Source of the DNA: an uncultured Phascolarctobacterium sp. | GTDB lineage: Bacteria > Bacillota > Negativicutes > Acidaminococcales > Acidaminococcaceae | Reading direction: 5' to 3' | Length of the DNA stretch: 64,000 bases | Assembly: GCA_900545535.1 (NCBI GenBank) | Contig: UQZN01000016.1 | Location: 1 to 64,000 of the forward strand | Part shown: in pieces, positions 62,761 to 64,000 of the stretch | How positions within the stretch are numbered: the stretch's first letter is position 1 | How the letters are laid out: the number at the start of each line of letters is the position of its first letter | Translations under genes and position numbers: made by a program | Notes under the pieces: model-generated | Told to the model about the DNA's origin: nothing | The model's database searches: none | What the model saw: only the letters and a program-made list of their open reading frames with translations

Positions 62761-64000
62761 TTATTTGCCAGGGAAGAAAGGCCATACGATAGGAATTACA
62801 ACCAGGGATACGATAAAGGATACGATAACGAGACCGGTACCTGCTTTAACATAGTCCATAAATTTGTAACCGCCAGGGCCAAGCACCAAAGTGTTCGGAG
62901 GAGTACCTACCGGAGATGCAAATGCACAGGATGCTGCAACTGCGATCGCCATCAATACTGCTTTCGGGTCAGCGCCCAATTGTTTGGAGATAGCAACACC
63001 GATCGGGCACAGCAAAGCTGCAGATGCAGTGTTGGACATAAATTGGGTCAGGCCGCAAGACAGAATGAACAATACAGCGGTAACTACTAACGGAGACGGA
63101 GAACCGCCCATCAGACCAACAGTCCATTCAGCAATCAATTTACCTGCGCCGGTTTTATCCATTGCAGTGGATACAGGCATCATACCTGCAAACAGGAAGA
63201 TGGTTACCCAGTCGATAGATGCATAAGCCTGTTTCTCAGTTAAGCAGCCAGTCAGTACGCAAACAATCGCACCGATGATAGCAGCCATTTCCAAAGTTAC
63301 GCCTTTGATACCGATAGCCATAGTTAAAACTACGAGCAACAAAATAATGCCGGAAACGATTTGTTTGGAAGAAGAAGTTTCATTAGCTTCAACTTCCTGC
63401 TCGATTTCCTGATCAGCATCCAATTCAGCTTTCGGAAGCAGATATTTGCCCAGGAACATCATGTAGATGATACCAGCCAAGGTTACAGGAATACCGATCC
63501 AGGCAAATTCGAAGAAACCAAATTTGTTAGCAATACCAGCTGCTTCTAAAGCGCCGTTAGCGATGATATTCGGAGGAGTACCAACCATAGTGATGATACC
63601 GCCGAGGCCGCAGGCGAATGCCAAAGGCATCAATTGACGGGAAGCAGGGATCTTTGCTGCAGAGCAGATGCCCAAAGCAACCGGCAGCAGGCAAGCTGCA
63701 GTACCAGTGTTGGATAATACGGAAGACAAAGCAGCACCAACAAACATTAAACCAAACATCAAACTGTTTTCGCTAGTACCGCAGAAATGAACTACAGTAT
63801 TACCGATTTTTTGTGCAAGGCCAGTATAGAACATAGCTGCACCGACAACAAACATACCTGCGAAAAGTACTACTGTGGAGTTTGACAAACCAGAGAATAC
63901 TGATTTAGCAGGGATGAAACCTAACAGGCCGCACGCGATTGCGCCGCCCATAGCTGTTACTGCAAGCGGAATGAGTTCGGTTACAAATAACAATGCAACA
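62761..64000 (-). CDS. SLC13/DASS-family carboxylate transporter 2 (5' end outside window)
   Basis: The frame is open to the window edge, and alignment with copy 1 shows that about 14 N-terminal residues are missing; an internal ATG at 63993 is not the start. The family motifs SNTGTAACLLP, SNTASAALLCP and GTPPN are all present. The identity with copy 1 is very high, including long stretches of identical DNA, so the duplication is recent or kept alike by conversion. Two carriers may differ in affinity or regulation. Confidence 0.9.
   Translation of the reverse strand, partial: VALLFVTELIPLAVTAMGGAIACGLLGFIPAKSVFSGLSNSTVVLFAGMFVVGAAMFYTGLAQKIGNTVVHFCGTSENSLMFGLMFVGAALSSVLSNTGTAACLLPVALGICSAAKIPASRQLMPLAFACGLGGIITMVGTPPNIIANGALEAAGIANKFGFFEFAWIGIPVTLAGIIYMMFLGKYLLPKAELDADQEIEQEVEANETSSSKQIVSGIILLLVVLTMAIGIKGVTLEMAAIIGAIVCVLTGCLTEKQAYASIDWVTIFLFAGMMPVSTAMDKTGAGKLIAEWTVGLMGGSPSPLVVTAVLFILSCGLTQFMSNTASAALLCPIGVAISKQLGADPKAVLMAIAVAASCAFASPVGTPPNTLVLGPGGYKFMDYVKAGTGLVIVSFIVSLVVIPIVWPFFPGK

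Overview
The window reads as a chromosomal segment of a diderm Firmicute (Negativicutes, perhaps Acidaminococcaceae such as Phascolarctobacterium or Acidaminococcus; the genus is a guess). It has outer-membrane two-partner secretion genes next to gene blocks typical of Clostridia-type Firmicutes: rplU-prp-rpmA with an L27 that keeps a cleavable N-terminal extension, and rng linked to the two radical-SAM genes. Every convincing gene lies on the minus strand, so transcription runs from high to low coordinates.

1-15.2 kb is a contact-dependent inhibition (CDI) island. cdiB (outer-membrane exporter) is followed by a 2888-residue cdiA and a small membrane-protein gene that starts right at the cdiA stop codon. 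Downstream lie headless pieces of cdiA and further small immunity-type genes. One piece shares about 616 bp of almost identical DNA with the end of cdiA and then switches to a different toxin tail. This looks like a store of silent toxin/immunity cassettes that could recombine into cdiA.

15.3-23.2 kb holds a macAB-like efflux operon, obg-proB-proA and an SGNH hydrolase. 23.4-35 kb is a catabolic cluster: a tripartite tricarboxylate transporter (tctCBA), two class III CoA-transferases, the two subunits of a B12-dependent acyl-CoA mutase, a thiolase, another permease and a LysR regulator. It suggests uptake, CoA activation, carbon-skeleton rearrangement and cleavage of an unidentified carboxylic acid, probably a dicarboxylate.

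35-47.4 kb holds a secreted protein, two DUF4125-like paralogues, an SGNH hydrolase, and a glycyl-radical arylacetate decarboxylase system that closely matches 4-hydroxyphenylacetate decarboxylase (p-cresol formation): hpdB, the iron-sulfur subunit hpdC, the activase hpdA and an OFA-type MFS transporter. A LuxR/PocR-type regulator, a histidine kinase and a response regulator lie directly upstream.

47.8-60.9 kb is a housekeeping block: rplU-prp-rpmA with its own promoter and leader, rng, two radical-SAM-family genes, rodA, mrdA, mreD, mreC, mreB, radC, maf, an rseC-like gene and two small membrane-protein genes. 61-64 kb carries two tandem SLC13/DASS carboxylate transporters; the second runs off the window.
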